A stretch of DNA of 64,000 bases from Perkinsus olseni (Eukaryota > Perkinsozoa > Perkinsida > Perkinsidae). The notes under the pieces are model-generated. The model made no database searches. It had not been told where the DNA came from and was given only the letters and a program-made list of their open reading frames with translations. The translations under genes were made by a program, and so were the position numbers. Position 1 is the first letter of the stretch. Each line of letters opens with the position of its first letter. Where the stretch lies: NCBI GenBank assembly GCA_013115135.1, contig JABANP010000067.1:1-64000 (forward strand), written 5' to 3'. Of the stretch, positions 46,340 to 57,040 are shown piece by piece.

Positions 46340-47197
46340 TTACGTCGAAGCAGTTGTTGCCGCTGCAGTAGTAGCCGCTGCTGGAGTGGTGGTAGGCGCC
46401 GGAGTAGTAGTAGCCGCCGCTGGAGTGGTGGTAGGCGCCGCAGTGGTGGTAGCCGCCGGAGTAGTCGGGGTCGCGGCCGTCGTAGTTGCTACTGTAGTTG
46501 GAGAGGTTGTGGTCACAGCATCAGTGGTGGAATCTGTCGTGACAACAGGAGTTGTGGTTGTTGTTGTTGTGGTAGTCGGGGAGAAGCTGCCGCAGACTGA
46601 TGGGCCACAAGGTTGATCACCATCCTGGCAAACAGCAACATGAAGCCACCACTTGCAGTGTGATACCCTATCGCCAAACAAACCGTCATTCAAAGATCGG
46701 CAATAAGCGTCACAGTTGTCACTTGCAGCGGTATGGTCATCAGGGGGAGCGGCCGTGGTAGAAGCGTCGCCAGTCGGGCACTCCGATGGGCCACACGCTT
46801 GATTACCACCTTGACAGACAGGCTCAGGCTTCCACCACTTACAGTAGGATGACGGACCGTTCAAACCAATGCAGAAAGCATCGCAAGGCGAAGACCTGTA
46901 GGGATGACCTCCGGCAACAGTAGTTGGATCAGGCGGAGGTGGCCAAGTCTGCGATTCACAGACAGCATGGTCGCCGCATGGCTGATCTCCGCCTTGACAA
47001 ACAGGCGCTGGCAACCACCACTTGCAGTACGAGCCAGCATCGTTGAGGCTCTTGCACATGTCGTCACATGCAGTATTGGGACCCGTCGGAACAGTCGTTG
47101 TCGAAGCAGTGGTCGTTGTGGTGGATGAAACTTGCAGCTGTCGGACGTTATACGCAATCGCGCTGGGCAAAACGAAGGCGACACCGATGATGGTCAT
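46340..47197 (-). CDS. Secreted cysteine-rich protein with three CKWW repeats and a mucin-like tail
   Basis: A 285-residue frame. Residues 1-16 (MTIIGVAFVLPSAIAY) form a signal peptide. Three Cys-rich repeats follow, at about residues 43-80, 103-140 and 159-203. Each has the pattern C-xx-(M/F/Y)C-xx-LN, then YCKWW or HCKWW, VCQ-G-(D/N)Q-CG and a terminal Cys. Short Thr-rich spacers separate them. Residues about 208-285 are almost entirely Thr, Ala and Pro (TTTTTTTTTPVVTTDSTTDA and further), a probable O-glycosylated stalk. No anchor is visible before the stop at 46340. The module resembles small carbohydrate-binding or lectin-like repeats of protists, but I cannot name the family. It sits between cofilin copies 1 and 2. 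Confidence 0.8.
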   Translation of the reverse strand: MTIIGVAFVLPSAIAYNVRQLQVSSTTTTTASTTTVPTGPNTACDDMCKSLNDAGSYCKWWLPAPVCQGGDQPCGDHAVCESQTWPPPPDPTTVAGGHPYRSSPCDAFCIGLNGPSSYCKWWKPEPVCQGGNQACGPSECPTGDASTTAAPPDDHTAASDNCDAYCRSLNDGLFGDRVSHCKWWLHVAVCQDGDQPCGPSVCGSFSPTTTTTTTTTPVVTTDSTTDAVTTTSPTTVATTTAATPTTPAATTTAAPTTTPAAATTTPAPTTTPAAATTAAATTAST

Positions 47198-47412
47198 TAT
47201 GTAAGAGGGAGAAAACCTAGAGGTAACAGTACAAGACCGGCCAACGACGCGTCAAGAAGGAACCGTGGGCACGCATGGAAATTGTACCATGCAGTCGCAA
47301 CTGAGGATTTAATGCTGCACAAGAGACGCATCTTTCGGCGTTAGGATATCCGGAAGAAACCGTATGATTCATACCACAGGAAATCGCACTCGAAAGATTC
47401 CCTCTAAGATAC

Positions 47413-47897
47413 ATGGACGGTGCGATAGCTGTTGCGGGAGTTCTCGTCCGCCGGGATGATCTCCTACTCGTTCAAGTTGGATGTTTGCAATCGGCTGAAG
47501 GATGACAGGTCTGACCTAGCCAGATACATCCCGCATCGTTTAGTGAGTCACCAATGATGACGACGAGCCGGTACAGCCGGCGCGAACCATGGTGACAGAA
47601 CATCGCGAGAAAACAGTTTGCTCATACGGTTCGGCACAAGTTGTGTCACACAACTCCAGTGTTGAGAGAGATACCAGTCCGTCAATAGTCGATCGGTGGC
47701 TCGAGCTGAAGGAGGTCGATGTCGATTCTCTCTCAACGTCTTTCTCTGCTTCCTACGCGTGGCTTCGGGTTTCATCCGGAGAACATTCACCTGTGCGGAA
47801 CTGGTTCGAGTCTTCAAGAAGCATCTCTCAGAGGCACATTCAAATAGAGAAGCTTCCCTTCCTCTTGGCAGGATTCGCCTACACATCCGGGAGCTGA
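47413..47897 (+). CDS. Possible three-exon gene, unrecognised
   Basis: A first exon at 47413 reads MDGAIAVAGVLVRRDDLLLV, faintly like the start of a Nudix domain. It could splice to a short exon ending PHRL (donor GTGAGT near 47542). From there it could splice to the open frame after the acceptor near 47600, which reads SSVERDTSPSIVDRWLELKE and ends at 47897. No Nudix box is present, so the identity is not supported and the join is speculative. Confidence 0.25.
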
Positions 47898-48422
47898 TTC
47901 AGGATCCGCCCTGGTGTGCCACCACAAGCATCATCTTCAGGACTCAAAAATTCCGCCAATCAAGTCGATTTTCCCTAACGCATCAGACATCATGCAAAGA
48001 AGAGCTCTCACCCAAGAATTTCAGATGGATGAAAATGCGTTGTAGATCATTTCCTACTCACGCGGCACCCTAGAAGACTGATTGCTCACCAACAAGTCCG
48101 CACCTGAGGATTGCCCAGGGACCGTACGCGAGTTTAGAGTCCAACGCTTCTGCGGATACGGTTAGATTTGATGAGGATGAGTTGAGCACTTGATGATGAC
48201 CTCTTTGTCGCGTAGTTCATCACGATATTCATTAGATGATCTAATTTAGATCTACTCCTGCACTCTGAAAGGCCAAGGACTTCTTTGCACGTTGAAAGAT
48301 TAATACCCTTAACCGTGTGGCACCTACAAGCTTTCAGCCCCCCCCACTCACCCTAGTTGACTGATTCAGAACTAAACAACTCAATTCACGTCACGAAAAA
48401 ACCGACTGCCTATCACAAGACT
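47898..48422. other. Intergenic region
   Basis: No clear gene. Contains short frames only; probably 3' UTRs of the flanking loci. Confidence 0.3.
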
Positions 48423-49036
48423 TTAAATATCGCTCCCAGCCACACGCATGATCTCTTCTACAGTAAGTTCACCATCATCAGTGGCCTGCAACTTCAGCTG
48501 TACACTCCTACCAACGACTGAACGAATTCTTCTCTAGAGGATGCGTATCTGAGCAAGAGTAAACCTTGACTGCAGAGACTCATAAACCTCCGCGAAGATC
48601 CGGTACGTCATCTTCAGACGACCAGAAGAGTTATCGGGCGACCAGGCAACGAATAGGATCTTCTCCTACAAAGAGGACGACCATCACCGAGGCACTTGGT
48701 TCACAAGGCTTACACTTCCAGAACCATCTTCGACATTCACAACAGCGAAGCGGGGCTCGCCACTTGCCTTGATAGCCTGACAAGTTCACGAAAACGATGA
48801 GGACCACCTCTTCAGACGACCAGACCTATACCGAAATAAAGTCCTCATAAGAAGCATCTTTGCCTCTATCCGACTCGACCACGATGTGACTGCCAGAGAT
48901 GCTGAAGATAACATACCTGAGAATGATCGACTGAAATGAATGCTAGCCAACTCACCAAATACCTCTTGTCACGATTGTCCTTGAAGCTATTGAAGCTGGC
49001 CAGAGCAGCATCATCAGCAGTAATACCGAGAGACAT
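48423..49036 (-). CDS. ADF/cofilin paralogue 2, multi-exon
   Basis: Starts MSLGITADDAALASFNSFKD at 49036. It continues through exons VIFSISGSHIVVESDRGKDA, ASGEPRFAVVNVEDGSGS and EKILFVAWSPDNSSGRLKM to IRSVVGRSVQLKLQATDDGE and LTVEEIMRVAGSDI, stopping at 48423-48425. WSPD is kept, but the basic ASSKDA stretch of copy 1 is largely replaced. The actin-binding helix is therefore diverged and binding may be altered. Introns are short GT-AG types. One intron (about 48770-48850) contains a copy of the neighbouring exon word CTGGTCGTCTGAAGA, hinting at local duplication. Closer to the damaged copy at 50395-50952 than to copy 1. Confidence 0.75.
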
Positions 49037-49415
49037 TGGTAGAGAACCAGGTCAATCACTTGACAGCGAATCAAGACTGGCGAACAGATATACCCAGAGG
49101 TGAACACTCGTCCCTCCTGCTTGAGTAATTCGAAAATCACAGGTAATTACTGAGCTAAAGCTGAAAACTAGCGGGAAACATATTAGGAAACCGTTGTGCG
49201 CTATGTGTAACCGTTGTGTGGAACGTTGCGAATCATAATAAGTGGCAACCTCGCAGCAGCAATATTATACCAGAGTGGTGTGGAGAAAGTGCAAAATTTC
49301 GTGCAAATCTCGCACCACTCTGTCTCTACACAGCGAAGGATATTGCCTCTGTGGCCGAATAGTCGCTGCGGTCATCACCTGAGCTTGCAAGCCTCTTTTC
49401 CATGGGAGCATCTGA

Positions 49416-49826
49416 TTGGTCGAGTCGCGACAAGCGTTCATTGCAATCAACCCCGCGTTCAGCATTCCTCATGGTGTCTGGGAGTTGGACTTCTCGGAGA
49501 GCTGCTTCGTTCACTCGGATCACGTGCAGGACACTTTCTCTGCACTTAGCGGTGAAGAAAAGTCGACGGTGAAAATGCGCTTTACGAGTAGCAGGTAATT
49601 GAGATGTCTCCGCTCTTCCTGGAAACACGACAGCCGATCAACAAGTGACGATTCAGACGAGAAGACTGTGATTGGACATTACACAGCTGAATGTGTGCAG
49701 AGCACGTTCGAGAGTTTCAGCATCCGTACGAATGAATCCTGTGTCGTGACCAACCACGATATCGTGCGCAAAACAGGGCATCGCGTAAAATTTCCTGTTG
49801 TTCTAGAGATCATCTCCGCTTTGTGA
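49416..49826 (+). CDS. Small two-exon protein, unrecognised
   Basis: Exon 1 (49416-49594) contains FIAINPAFSIPHGVWELDFS and FSALSGEEKSTVKMRFTSS. A 39-nt GT-AG intron (49595-49633) brings exon 2 in phase, with DDSDEKTVIGHYTAECVQST and VKFPVVLEIISAL and a stop at 49824-49826. The spliced frame is 123 residues. The phase match across the intron is the main support. Alternating hydrophobic and polar strands suggest a beta fold. No family recognised. The start could lie further upstream. Confidence 0.4.
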
Positions 49827-50394
49827 ATCGACGAAATTGCTGCAATGATTTAGATTCAATTAAACAGCCGTAGTGTGTGCGGAGAGTGCCGAGAGACGTC
49901 TTGCTGTGAATGACATCAACATCTATTCAACGCGTGTTCATCGCGATCATGCACGAATTTGAATTCAAAGCCGTTGAAATGCAGCCAGAATGAAGCGAGA
50001 ACGACAATGCTCAGACTCAGATCATGCTTGGTCGAGGCACAACTGCTAGGGAGCAAACATACCGAGTGCTTGTGTGAGTCAGCGAGAATCGGGTGTCGCT
50101 TGAAGCACGGCATCCTTTAGTGATAATTGGGAGGTCAGTGCTGCGCTGCACCGCGGAGCGATAATGGGTAAATAGAGAGTATGTTTGTTAAACTCAGATG
50201 TCAAATCACCTGCACGTGCTCTTCAGAACACTCAGGTGCATGATCATTCAATTCAACACTTTCCTCAGGCGTACTTGAGCGAGGCTGTGTAAGCAATAGT
50301 ATACGATGCAGATTACTTGCGAACACAACAAAACATATCCACACGCTGAGAAAGATGAAAGGAACACGGTTGAGTCACTAGTTTAGACAATGCC
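49827..50394. other. Intergenic region
   Basis: Nothing recognised apart from short frames on the minus strand. Confidence 0.3.
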
Positions 50395-50952
50395 GCCAGC
50401 TACTCGTCAACTCTTCGACAGTCAACTCGCCATCACCAGTCGCTTGTAACTTCAGCTGCACCCTTCCAGAGACTGAACGAACTGCCCTCTAGATGACGTT
50501 GATCTAATCAGCAGCAAGAGGAGTAATAACACCTCCACAACGCCATGCACCAACGATCACTTATATCATTTTCAGGCGTCCGGGAGCGATATCGGGTGAC
50601 CAAGCAACAAAGACAATTTTCCCTACACGAATCAAACAATCCGGTCTACTCATTAGTAAAACGGATTGCACGTACATTCTTTGAGTCATCTTCAACGTTC
50701 ACGATGGAAAAACGACGCTCGGCACTTTGCTCGATAGTCTAAACGGTGAATAGAAACTTCAGGGAAGCTTCCTTGCTCTTTTCAGACTCAACCACGATAC
50801 GATGAGAGGATATGTTGAAGATAATATACTTGAGGATTGACCGAGTCGAATAAATGTCTCAGAGGGAGGTGTAGTTACATCTTGTGACGGTTCTCCTCGA
50901 AACTATTGAAGCTGGCTAGGGCAGTGTCATCAACGGTAATACCGAGAGACGT
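50395..50952 (-). pseudogene. ADF/cofilin copy 3, apparently inactive
   Basis: Parallels copy 2 throughout: TSLGITVDDTALASFNSFEE, YIIFNISSHRIVVESEKSKE, ERRFSIVNVEDDS, KIVFVAWSPDIAPGRLKM and VQLKLQATGDGELTVEEL. Three lesions are visible. The start codon that is ATG in copy 2 is ACG here (50950-50952, minus strand). The exon after SKEASL runs into a stop with no GT donor where copy 2 has an intron. The C-terminal end is altered after LTSSWR. A product from a non-ATG start or an upstream exon cannot be excluded. Confidence 0.65.
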
Positions 50953-52871
50953 TGGTCAAAACCCGATATAGCACAACACCTGCTTTGTCCAAGCAGAACA
51001 AACAGAGTTGAGAGAGATTTGCGATGCGCAACGAGAGGGGAAATCACTGATGAATTCCGTGCTGTAGTGGACTGTTCCACAGACCGTCGCTTGCGCGGTC
51101 CTGAAGCACCGCAAAAAAACAGTGGAATTCGACTAGAGGCGTATAGCAAAGATTCAGAGGATCTCGCAGCGAAGATTTCTCAGCCGTACATCCTGCACCT
51201 CTTTAATGTCGCCGGCGGATGGGAGGGTGCCTTTGAGATGTGACATTTCGATCGGTGAAACCTTGCCCAACCCGGGCGATGAGCGAGCACGGATCCTTCG
51301 TTCCGAGAAAGGCAGAATCAATCATCGAAAAAACGCTATTCAGTCGGTGAACTGTTCATGGAAAATTTTCGAACCTGCAACCCGACGAGTAGCTTTGGAC
51401 TTCAGGCGATCGGGTCTTCTTTCCCCCAAACATTCGACGGTCTCGGCAGCTATTGGGAGCTCCAGTCTTGTGAGCCTGCCTGCGATGATGGCACTCAACT
51501 CTGTGAAAAGACCTCCGACGTTGGTGAGATAACCATTACGTGCTCTTCATTGACATGTACTGGTCTACGCGTACTTCGAACGAGATGGCACAGCTCATGC
51601 CTGGCTGCGAGCCTCGGGCGATTCTCGAAGGTTCTCGGCTGAATCGGCAACCTCCGTGCCGTATGTCAGCGTATCAACCGTTTGTACTCGTAGCACCCTG
51701 CAATACGAGTGAAGGGACGTCTCCCCCTTTCGTTGCCGCCACCACGAGAAGAACCATCAAGCCGCCGCGAGCGAACCTTTGAATGGCTCAACTCGCTACT
51801 GCTCGTCTGACAGAGGAGCCCTGATATTCGACTCGACTCGACCGTCCCTAGCTTCCCCAGAGAGGTCCGCTCAGCAGCCTCCGCAGGACGCGAGAGCATA
51901 CATGTCGTCGTCACCATAGTACATCAGCTGGCGACAGAGTCTGTCGACTATGTTTCATGATTTCTCGTTATTCTGGGCCAGGGTTGACATCTTAACCGAC
52001 GACTGATGAGATGCGGGAGAACAGTAAACAGACACTCGGGTATGGCCGGAGTGACGCCGCGTGTCCCTGTCGTGACGCAACTGCGATCGAACGGGGAGCA
52101 GCTGCCGACGATCAGCTTTCGTTGATTCAACAGTGTCCGATAGGATGAAGTTCATCCGATGAACCATTATCCTGCAATCGCGGCTACTCGCAATCACTAA
52201 GTGTCTCGTAGGCGTACCACAACTCCCTTGTCATCAGTGACAGGGATACTCCAGGTCGAGCATTCAGAGCACACCGTCACGCCTCCAGGCTAGTTCGCAA
52301 AACGTCTTCCACGATCACGATCTGGCCTGATTCTTTGTTTTCAAAAGCCGTGGCAGGCACAATACCGTCCTTGAGAGGCCGAAAATAGTCGATACGGGTG
52401 ACCTTAGCCCTCATAAGAGCCCGGGTGAGGGATGTCTACCGTGTTAACCAGCTAGCGCTGTCCCGAAATATGTCTTTCCGCCGTCTCCTGGTCTTCTTTT
52501 TATACACGACTTTCTCTTCACTCGTCGGCACGCTGGGTTCTCTGCTCTCTGTTCTTGCTCATCTGCGCCTTATGCTGCATCACCAGCCTCAGCTTTATTG
52601 ACTGAAGCCTCGAGGAATAGTTCGTAAACCCTGTCAGTAGCCGAGACAAGTGGCGCCGAATGCATGCGTAAGAGCTGACAGGCACAGCATGACGCGATCG
52701 ATTTGTAAACTGCCATGAACAGGCTGAACTCCTGACAAACATCCTCCTCTTGTCCTGCACCGGCTAGGTGGCCGAGTTGAGCCTAACGAGTGACGGGGCC
52801 ACATCTGTCTGTTGACATACATGAGTTCTAACGGTCGGGTAGCTTATCAAGTTCAGGCTTTCTTTACAAAC
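50953..52871. other. Region with unresolved coding-like segments
   Basis: On the + strand, 51206-51532 (108 aa) and 51358-51642 (94 aa) overlap in different frames. The latter contains GLGSYWELQSCEPACDDGTQ and LCEKTSDV, a Cys-rich stretch followed by a possible donor GTGAGATAA near 51521, which looks like an exon of a secreted protein. No second exon can be fixed. Positions 52617-52740 match the region upstream of the second glycine-rich gene and are described separately. Confidence 0.3.
52617..52740 (+). promoter_or_regulatory. Conserved upstream block, glycine-rich gene 1
   Basis: Aligns with 56927-57040 upstream of glycine-rich gene 2. Both contain CGCATGCGT or GCATGCGT, then GATCGATTTGTAAA followed by (A/C)TGCC-CATGAAC-GGCT. 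Its distance to the start codon (about 130-250 bp) fits a shared promoter or 5' UTR. Confidence 0.55.
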
Positions 52872-53957
52872 ATGAAGTCCTTCTTTATTGGTACGATCCT
52901 CCTCATCACTTCTGATGCCCTCGTTGTTGAGAACGATGATGATTCGAAGAACCGCTATCTAGTCAGAGGTGGCACCGTCGCCACTGCTCTAACACTCGGA
53001 GACAGTCGTGCATTGTCAACTGACAACCTTCCCAGCTTCATCGGTGGTCAAGGCGGAAACGGTGGCAACGGCGGCAACAGTGATGTCGTCGGCGGCAACG
53101 GCGGTCGCGGTGGCGGTGGCGGCTTCAGCGGCGGCGAAGGCGGTAATGGCGGCTCCGGTGGTGCTGCCGGCGGCAGCGGCGGTAACGGCGGCAAGGGTGG
53201 TGTTGCCGGCGGTAATGGCGGTAACGGGGGCAACGCTGGTATTATCGGCGGCGACGGCGGTGCTGGCGGCTACGGTGGCCTCGTAGGTGGCAACGGTGGT
53301 GATGGCGGCGACAGTCGTGCATTGTCAACTGACAACCTCCTCCGCTTCATCGGTGGTCAAGGCGGAAACGGTGGCAACGGCGGCAACAGTAATGTCGTCG
53401 GCGGCAACGGCGGTCGCGGTGGTGGTGGCGGCTTCAGCGGCGGCGAAGGCGGTAATGGCGGCTCCGGTGGTGCTGCCGGTGGCAGCGGCGGTAACGGCGG
53501 CAAGGGTGGTGTTGCCGGCGGTAATGGCGGTAACGGGGGCAACGCTGGTATTATCGGCGGCGACGGCGGTGCTGGCGGCTACGGTGGCCTCGTAGGTGGC
53601 AACGGTGGTGATGGCGGCGACAGTCGTGCATTGTCAACTGACAACCTCCTCCGCTTCATCGGTGGTCAAGGCGGAAACGGTGGCAACGGCGGCAACAGTA
53701 ATGTCGTCGGCGGCAACGGCGGTCGCGGTGGTGGTGGCGGCTTCAGCGGCGGCGAAGGCGGTAATGGCGGCTCCGGTGGTGCTGCCGGTGGCAGCGGCGG
53801 TAACGGCGGCAAGGGTGGTGTTGCCGGCGGTAACGGCGGTAACGGGGGCAACGCTGGTATTGTCGGCGGCGACGGCGGTGCTGGCGGCTACGGTGGCCTC
53901 GTAGGTGGCAACGGTGGTGATGGCGGCGACAGTCGTCGGGTCCTCTTCTTCACTTAA
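52872..53957 (+). CDS. Secreted glycine-rich repeat protein 1
   Basis: The preferred start at 52872 gives MKSFFIGTILLITSDALVVE, a signal peptide. An upstream in-frame Met at 52812 would bury it. After an acidic-basic propeptide-like stretch (NDDDSKNRYLVRG), three nearly identical 103-residue units follow (309-bp period). Each is headed by DSRALSTDNL and FIGGQGGNGG and then a run of GG-x triplets. The protein (361 residues) ends DSRRVLFFT without an anchor. Such Gly-rich secreted proteins are usually structural wall or matrix components; that role is inference. The N-terminus is shared with the gene at 57206. Confidence 0.85.
   Translation: MKSFFIGTILLITSDALVVENDDDSKNRYLVRGGTVATALTLGDSRALSTDNLPSFIGGQGGNGGNGGNSDVVGGNGGRGGGGGFSGGEGGNGGSGGAAGGSGGNGGKGGVAGGNGGNGGNAGIIGGDGGAGGYGGLVGGNGGDGGDSRALSTDNLLRFIGGQGGNGGNGGNSNVVGGNGGRGGGGGFSGGEGGNGGSGGAAGGSGGNGGKGGVAGGNGGNGGNAGIIGGDGGAGGYGGLVGGNGGDGGDSRALSTDNLLRFIGGQGGNGGNGGNSNVVGGNGGRGGGGGFSGGEGGNGGSGGAAGGSGGNGGKGGVAGGNGGNGGNAGIVGGDGGAGGYGGLVGGNGGDGGDSRRVLFFT
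53000..53924 (+). repeat. 309-bp tandem repeats, three copies
   Basis: Period exactly 309 bp (matching positions 53287, 53596 and 53905), in frame, with only scattered single-base differences between units. Within each unit a GGCGGNAACGGY-type minisatellite encodes GGNGGN. Confidence 0.95.
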
Positions 53958-54579
53958 CAAGGCGTGGCAGAAGGGCGTGATGGTGAGTACTGCAAACTGC
54001 AGTCTAAAATCACTGCCTTGGTATATGACCCTGCCACGTCTAGCATTCAATGTGAAGGAATCACAGTTCAAATTTTTGGCTTTACTCCATATTTGTCAAT
54101 CCAATTCTGTTCTGCCAGCTGCAGACTACAACTTGTCGTACAGCTGCTGTACTGCAGAACAATCACCTCTCGCCTCTGTCCGCACTCCGTGTAGGGTTGC
54201 CAGAGCTCCGAGAGAATACTCATTCCAGTTCGCTATCGATTTTTAATCAAACCTTGAGTCGAAAACCGGCCCTTTGGGAAAGCTAGAACGCTTGGTTTTG
54301 CGTTTTGAAAGTTACCAGTAAGTGGAGAGGAACGATCTCAAGTTAAAGGGAATCACAAACCTTGATCAGCAGTGTGCGTGGGTTTAGAGCCCAACGGCGG
54401 TTCCAGCTTAGACGTTTGCCGATATGCTCAGTTGGCTGTGCTGACATGCAGTGTGTAGTTGTGCAATTGCACAACTATGGAACCTAAGCTTAGCCGACGC
54501 TAGTAGATGATGCTATTGCTGTAGTTCAAGTATGGAAGACAGAATCTCAGGATTCCACTAAAACATTGACTTGAGTTCC
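53958..54579. other. Intergenic region
   Basis: No gene. Short palindromic words around 54445-54480 (GTGTAGTTGTGCAATTGCACAA). Confidence 0.4.
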
Positions 54580-56058
54580 CTAATGGTTAACACAGTGACG
54601 CCGTTGACGTTGACCTTGCCCCACGTGGACCGCCTTGAGCCTCTTGAAGCCCAGGGAGTTCGCCTGACGCTGTTTGCCGATGATACTACGATCAGGCTTT
54701 CCGCGAGGACACGGCTGGCCGTAGCTAACAAGTGGCCGCCACTTGTGCCGTTTAGCGCAGGGGTATATCCGGGAGTGGGCAGATCAAGCGGGCTTGATCT
54801 GAGAAGTGGAAAAAAACCCTAGCTCGTTTACCCCGCCAATTATGTCAAGATTTCATTCTGCAGGATGTGCCTATCCAATTGTCAAGATCCACAAGGCGTT
54901 ACGGATATGCATAGATCAAAGGTTAACGTTTCAACATCATATCAAACCGTAGTTGTCTGAGGCGTTAGCGTTAGCCAAACTGAATCAGCTGAGGCGTTTG
55001 AGATGGGAGCGTACATCCATCACTGGTGCTAAGGTCGTCAAGACGTACCAAGTAGGCCTCTTCTCTGCTTTGGCGCATGAGGTATGTGTCTGGTATGAGG
55101 GCCTGAAGTCTGCTACGGATGGGGCCCAGGTGGATAGAGTGCCTGCTATGGTGGCTAGGATCGCCCTGAGGCCGCGGCGCAACGCCCCAAATCATTTGGG
55201 CCAAATGCGGCACTCTGTATTGCCGCAGGACTTACTCCCGCTCATACGGAACTCGCCGGTATCGTAGCCCATCCACTAACGATGCCCGGAGACGAGTAGT
55301 CCCTGCACCGGCTTTAAGAGGTGAAGAGGTTACAGGAGGAAGTACGCATGGTCCAGCAATGACGCGCTCTCCCAAACTCTCCTTGGGAGGCGCCCATTGA
55401 CATTTCTCGTTAACGCGCTGCCACTCGAGAGCAGGCCCTGTTTAACGCTACGCGGACCAGGACTCCTGGCCTAGGAGCTCTCGTAGCGTGATCTTCACAG
55501 ATGGGTCGGTGATTCTAGACCGGCGAGCCGGTGCGCGATGTGTCGACGACGGTGCCGTGAGCCCAGATCCACTCTGGGCACTGGATATTGCCGGCCACCT
55601 CTACCATTTCGGAGTGTGAGCTCCTCCACGGCATGGACCATGCCGTGGAGGAGGCGACTTCGCGGCTCATCGCTAATATCACAATGGGAGGGCATCGCGA
55701 GAACTTCGCGGACTCCCAAGCAGATCTGCAAACACTGGCCAGTTGGATCCGAACCCAGAAATGAATGAAGGCTCAGCAGGTGACCCTGCTGCTACAAGGC
55801 ATCACCGACCAGGTACGTCTACACAGTGTAGACAACACTGGGTCCAAGGGCACTTCGACGTTGAGGGCAATGAGGTTTCGGGCCAGCTGGCGACCCAAGG
55901 CTGTAGCCTTCCTGAGGTTACCGCTGTGGGATGCGTCAGTTGTCGGACTCTTACTCGACATTTGAGGGAGCAACAACGAATTGCCGCCCATCTCTGGTGG
56001 TTCGATGAGCGAGCCCGATGGGGAACTGCCATAAAAGAGTTCTTCTTCTTCACATAAT
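54580..56058 (+). mobile_element. Decayed non-LTR (LINE-type) retroelement: RT C-terminus and RNase H
   Basis: A short frame contains LTLFADDTTI, the catalytic FADD motif of reverse transcriptases (54655-54685). It is followed by ICIDQRLTFQHHIK near 54905, the typical thumb-region motif of LINE RTs, and a helical stretch around 54953-55267. At 55490 VIFTDGSV matches the first catalytic strand of RNase H, and WVQGHFDVEGNEVSGQLA (55824-55880) matches its last motif. The pieces are in different frames with stops between, so the copy is dead, and the endonuclease/5' part is missing. It lies between the two glycine-rich paralogues. An inverted repeat CTCCTCCACGGCATGG/CCATGCCGTGGAGGAG (55619-55652) lies inside. 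Confidence 0.75.
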
Positions 56059-56926
56059 ACAGGAATACTTCAAGCTTATACAACATGTTCACAGCCTGCG
56101 ACAACATTCTAGGCAGAGAACTGATGCCCCGTGAAACCACAGCGTAGAGCTTAGCAAGGTCTTCGAGAAGCAGTTGGTGGCTCCCGAGCCGCGACTGCAA
56201 TGTAGAGCGTCGCCGTCGGCCTCAGCACAGCCTTCCCTCGTCAGCTCCGTTGGGTTCCGTCAACCTTACCTGGGGCCTTGCTTCAGATGCCGGAGGTTTC
56301 ACGCCGAGACTCAGACTCCCGTCACGCAGCGTGACCGAAGCTCTAGCGCAGCTGACGTCAACGGGCAGACTCGAACTTGAAGCTTATCCTTGTAACGGCT
56401 GCCCTCAGTTCGCCTGCTGTTTCGATTGCAACGGCTATTGTACGGTACTCGTTCCCGTCTGGGAAGGGGGAGGATCACTGACGTAGTCGAAGAAGAGCGC
56501 CGTACTTTCCTGGACAATATTTCTGTCACGATAGGGGACACTTGAGGCGACGTGGCTCACGTCACTCTCCCGTCACTTAGCGTAGGTACTGGCTGCCAGC
56601 CAGCCTTCATCTCGCTCATCGCCTCTCATTTTTACTGATCTAATAGCATCTTCGTCGACGAGGCTTCAAGCCCGCCAGGGATGCCGACGATACCCCCGTC
56701 CAGGCTTTCTGGGGGCAGCCTGTGGTGCCGATTCAAACCCGTCGCCGACGGCGACTCACCGTGACGTCGTCACGCGAGCTGCCTCCTCGTTGTCTCTTGC
56801 TCTCCTCCAAATATCCGTCCTCGTCTTCACTCGCCGACCCAGTGGGCGCTGATCTCGCCGCCCTTCTTGCTCTTTGCCTTGTACTATCGTAACTCTCCAG
56901 AGGTTTCTTCCCAAAACCTCGACAAA
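56059..56926. other. Region with one coding-like stretch
   Basis: The + frame 56250-56486 contains WGLASDAGGFTPRLRLPSRS and YPCNGCPQFACCFDCNGYC, a cysteine cluster that could be part of a secreted protein or the 3' end of the retroelement. Minus-strand frames (56733-56996) are Arg-rich and not convincing. Confidence 0.3.
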
Positions 56927-57040
56927 AATTTGCAAACCCGTTTAGTAGGCGAGGGCAAGGGCGCCCAGCGCATGCGTGCCCGCTAGTACGCATCACCGTG
57001 ATGTGATCGATTTGTAAATGCCCATGAACGGGCTAAAGAG
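56927..57040 (+). promoter_or_regulatory. Conserved upstream block, glycine-rich gene 2
   Basis: Counterpart of 52617-52740, same orientation and similar spacing to the gene start; GTGATCGATTTGTAAA at 57003 is the best-kept part. Confidence 0.55.

Noticed and set aside
47413..47500. Nudix hydrolase N-terminus
   Set aside because: A single strand-like stretch (AVAGVLVRRDDLLLVQ) resembles it, but the Nudix box is absent.
53634..54071. 145-residue minus-strand Ala/Thr-rich frame
   Set aside because: Shadow of the glycine-rich repeat on the + strand.
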